This document shows positions 61,885 to 64,000 of a stretch of DNA of 64,000 nt, piece after piece. Source of the stretch: Cepaea nemoralis. Taxonomy: Eukaryota > Mollusca > Gastropoda > Stylommatophora > Helicidae. The notes under the pieces are model-generated. The model had not been told where the DNA came from, made no database searches, and worked only from the letters and a program-made list of their open reading frames with translations. The stretch covers positions 1 through 64,000 of the forward strand of contig JACEFZ010005582.1 in assembly GCA_014155875.1 (NCBI GenBank), given 5' to 3'. Positions within the stretch are counted from its first letter, which is position 1. Every line of letters begins with the position of its first letter. The position numbers and the translations under genes are program-made.

Positions 61885-64000
61885 TAGCACGGAGTCGCGA
61901 GAGTGTAGTGTATGGAGACGCGATAGTGTACGGAGTCGCGGTAGTGTAGTGTATAGAGACGCGATCGTGTAGTGTATTGAGTCGCGGTAGTGTAGTGTAA
62001 GGAGTCCCTATTGTATAGTGTACTGAGTCGCGGTAGTGTAGTGTATGGAGACGCGGTAGTGTAGTGTATGTGGTCACTGTTGTATAGTGTACTGAGTCGC
62101 GGAAGTGTAGTGTATGGAGACGCGTTAGTGTAGTGTATTGAGTCGCGGTAGTGTAGTGTATGGAGTCACTGTAGTATAGTCGCGGTAGTGTACTGTATGG
62201 AGTCACTGTTGTATAGACACGGTAGTGTAGTGTATGGAGACGCGTTAGTGTAGTGTATTGAGTCGCGGTAGTGTAGTGTATGGAGTCACTGTTGTATAGT
62301 CGCGGTAGTGTAGTATGTGGAGTCACTGCTGTATAGTGTACTGAGTCGCGGAAGTGTAGTGTATGGAGACGCGTTAGAGTAGTGTATTGAGTTGCGGTAG
62401 TGTAGTGTATGGAGTCACTGTTGTATAGTGTACTGAGTCGCAGAAGTGTAGTGTATGGAGACGCGTTAGTGTAGTGTATTGAGTAGCGGTAGTGTAGTGT
62501 ATGGGGTCACTGTTGTATAGTGTACTGAGTCGCGGAAGTGTAGTGTATGGAGACGCGTTAGTGTAGTGTATTGAGTCGCGGTAGTGTAGTGTATGGGGTC
62601 ACTGTTGTATAGTGTATTGAGTCGCGGTAGTGTAGTGTATGGGGTCATTGTTGTATAGTGTATTGAGTCGCGGTAGTGTAGTGTATGGAGTCACTGTTGT
62701 ATAGTCGCGGTAGTGTAGTATGTGGAGTCACTGCTGTATAGTGTACTGAGTCGCGGAAGTGTAGTGTATGGAGACGCTTTAGTGTAGTGTATTGAGTTGC
62801 GGTAGTGTAGTATGTGGAGTCACTGTTGTATAGTGTATTGAGTCGCAGTAGTGTAGTGTATGGGGTCACTGTTGTATAGTCGCGGTAGTGTAGTGTATGG
62901 GGTCACTGTTGTATAGTGTATTGAGTCGCAGTAGTGTAGTGTATGGGGTCACTGTTGTATAGTGTATTGAGTCGCAGTAGTGTAGTGTGTGGAGTCACTG
63001 TTGTATAGTGTATTGAGTCGCGGTAGTGTAGTGTATGGGGTCACTGTTGTATAATCGCGGTAGTGTAGTGTATGGAGCCACTGTTGTATAGTGTATTGAG
63101 TCGCGGTAGTGTAGTGTATGGGGTCACTGTTGTATAGTGTATTGAGTCGCGGTAGTGTAGTGTATGGAGTCACTGTTGTATAGTCGCGGTAGTGTAGTGT
63201 ATGGAGTCACTGTTGTATAGTGTACTGAGTCGCGGATGTGTAGTGTATGGAGACGCGTTAGTGTAGTGTAAGGAGTCACTGTTGTATAGTCGCGGTAGTG
63301 TAGTGTAAGGAGTCACTGTTGTATAGTCGCGGAAGTGTAGTGTATGGAGACGCGTTAGTGTAGTGTATTGAGTCTCGGTAGTGTAGTGTATGGAGTCACT
63401 GTTGTATAGTGTACTGAGTCGCGGTAGTGTAGTGTATGGAGTCACTGTTTATAGTGTATTGAGTCGCGGTAGTGTAGTGTATGGGGTCACTGTTGTATAG
63501 TGTATTGAATCGCAGTAGTGTAGTGTATGGAGACGCGTTAGTGTAGTGTATTGAGTCGCGGTAGTGCAGTGTATGGAGTCACTGTTGTATAGTGTACTGA
63601 GTCGCGGTAGTGTAGTGTATGGAGTCACTTTTGTATAGTGTACTGAGTCGCGGTAGTGTAGTGTATGGAGTCACTGTTGTATAGTCGCGGTAGTGTAGTG
63701 TATGGAGTCACTGTTTATAGTGTATTGGGTCGCTGTAGTGTAGTGTATGGAGTCACTGTTGTATAGTCGCGGTAGTGTAGTGTATGGAGTCACTGTTGTA
63801 TAGTGTACTGAGTCGCGGTAGTGTAGTGTATGGAGTCACTGTTGTATAGTCGCTGTAGTGTAGTATATAGAGTCACTGTTGTATAGTCGCGGTAGTGTAG
63901 TGTATGGAGTCACTGTTGTATAGTGTACTGGGTCGCTGTAGTGTAGTGTAAGGAGTCACTGTTGTATAGTCGTGGTAGTGTAGTGTATGGAGTCACTGTT
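61885..64000. repeat. Satellite array of 23-bp monomers, running off the window
   Basis: Monomer types such as GAGTCGCGGTAGTGTAGTGT+ATG and GAGTCACTGTTGTATAGTGT+ACT, mostly paired as about 46-bp dimers. A variant lacks part of the second monomer (TATAGTCGCGG junction) and another carries GAGACGCGTTAGTGTAGTG. At least 2.1 kb, no flank on the right. The Thr/Tyr/Leu-rich minus frames (TLPRL, YTTATQ) are the repeat read in phase, not genes. Confidence 0.95.

Noticed and set aside
61871..63445. Several Thr/Tyr/Leu-rich minus-strand proteins
   Set aside because: They are the 23-bp satellite read in phase.

Overview
This window is eukaryotic, intron-rich and dominated by repeats. It most likely comes from a lophotrochozoan invertebrate, with a mollusc (perhaps a gastropod) as my best guess. 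The reasons are the repeat mixture: LINEs of the endonuclease/reverse-transcriptase type (one with a C-terminal C2H2 finger), a Penelope-like element with a GIY-YIG domain, hAT elements, Helitron-like elements carrying (GTCY)n cores, tRNA-derived SINEs and long microsatellites. There is no bacterial-style gene organisation. Nearly every long open frame is either low-complexity repeat or transposon debris.

One real host gene can be assembled from splice signals. Eleven short internal exons on the + strand (21666-21802, 23649-23812, 26457-26654, 29516-29606, 32733-32815, 36734-36828, 42173-42365, 43498-43592, 53078-53210, 56355-56463, 61503-61625) all have AG acceptors and GT donors. Their phases match at all ten junctions, giving 473 complete codons without a stop. 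Both ends of the gene lie outside what I can see. I cannot name the family.

Layout. 1-2200: LINE fragments on the minus strand. 2570-3556: CT-rich array. About 3757-18905: a tandem duplication of a unit of about 7.6 kb, packed with transposon remnants. 19190-21600: SINE and a reverse-transcriptase LINE. 21666-61625: the host gene, its introns filled with SINEs, LINE tails, hAT MITEs, two Helitron-like elements, minisatellites and a 2 kb TGAG array. 61885-64000: a 23-bp-based satellite that runs off the end.

The most striking structure is in intron 8 (43593-53077). A LINE is interrupted by a hAT element, the hAT by a second LINE, that LINE by an LTR retrotransposon, and the LTR element by a third LINE, making five layers. 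The four inner insertions have target-site duplications. The LTR element (44488-51821) keeps a long gag frame with two zinc knuckles and a broken protease but shows no reverse transcriptase or integrase. The splice sites of the host gene stay intact although several exons have a mobile element within about 15-60 bp.
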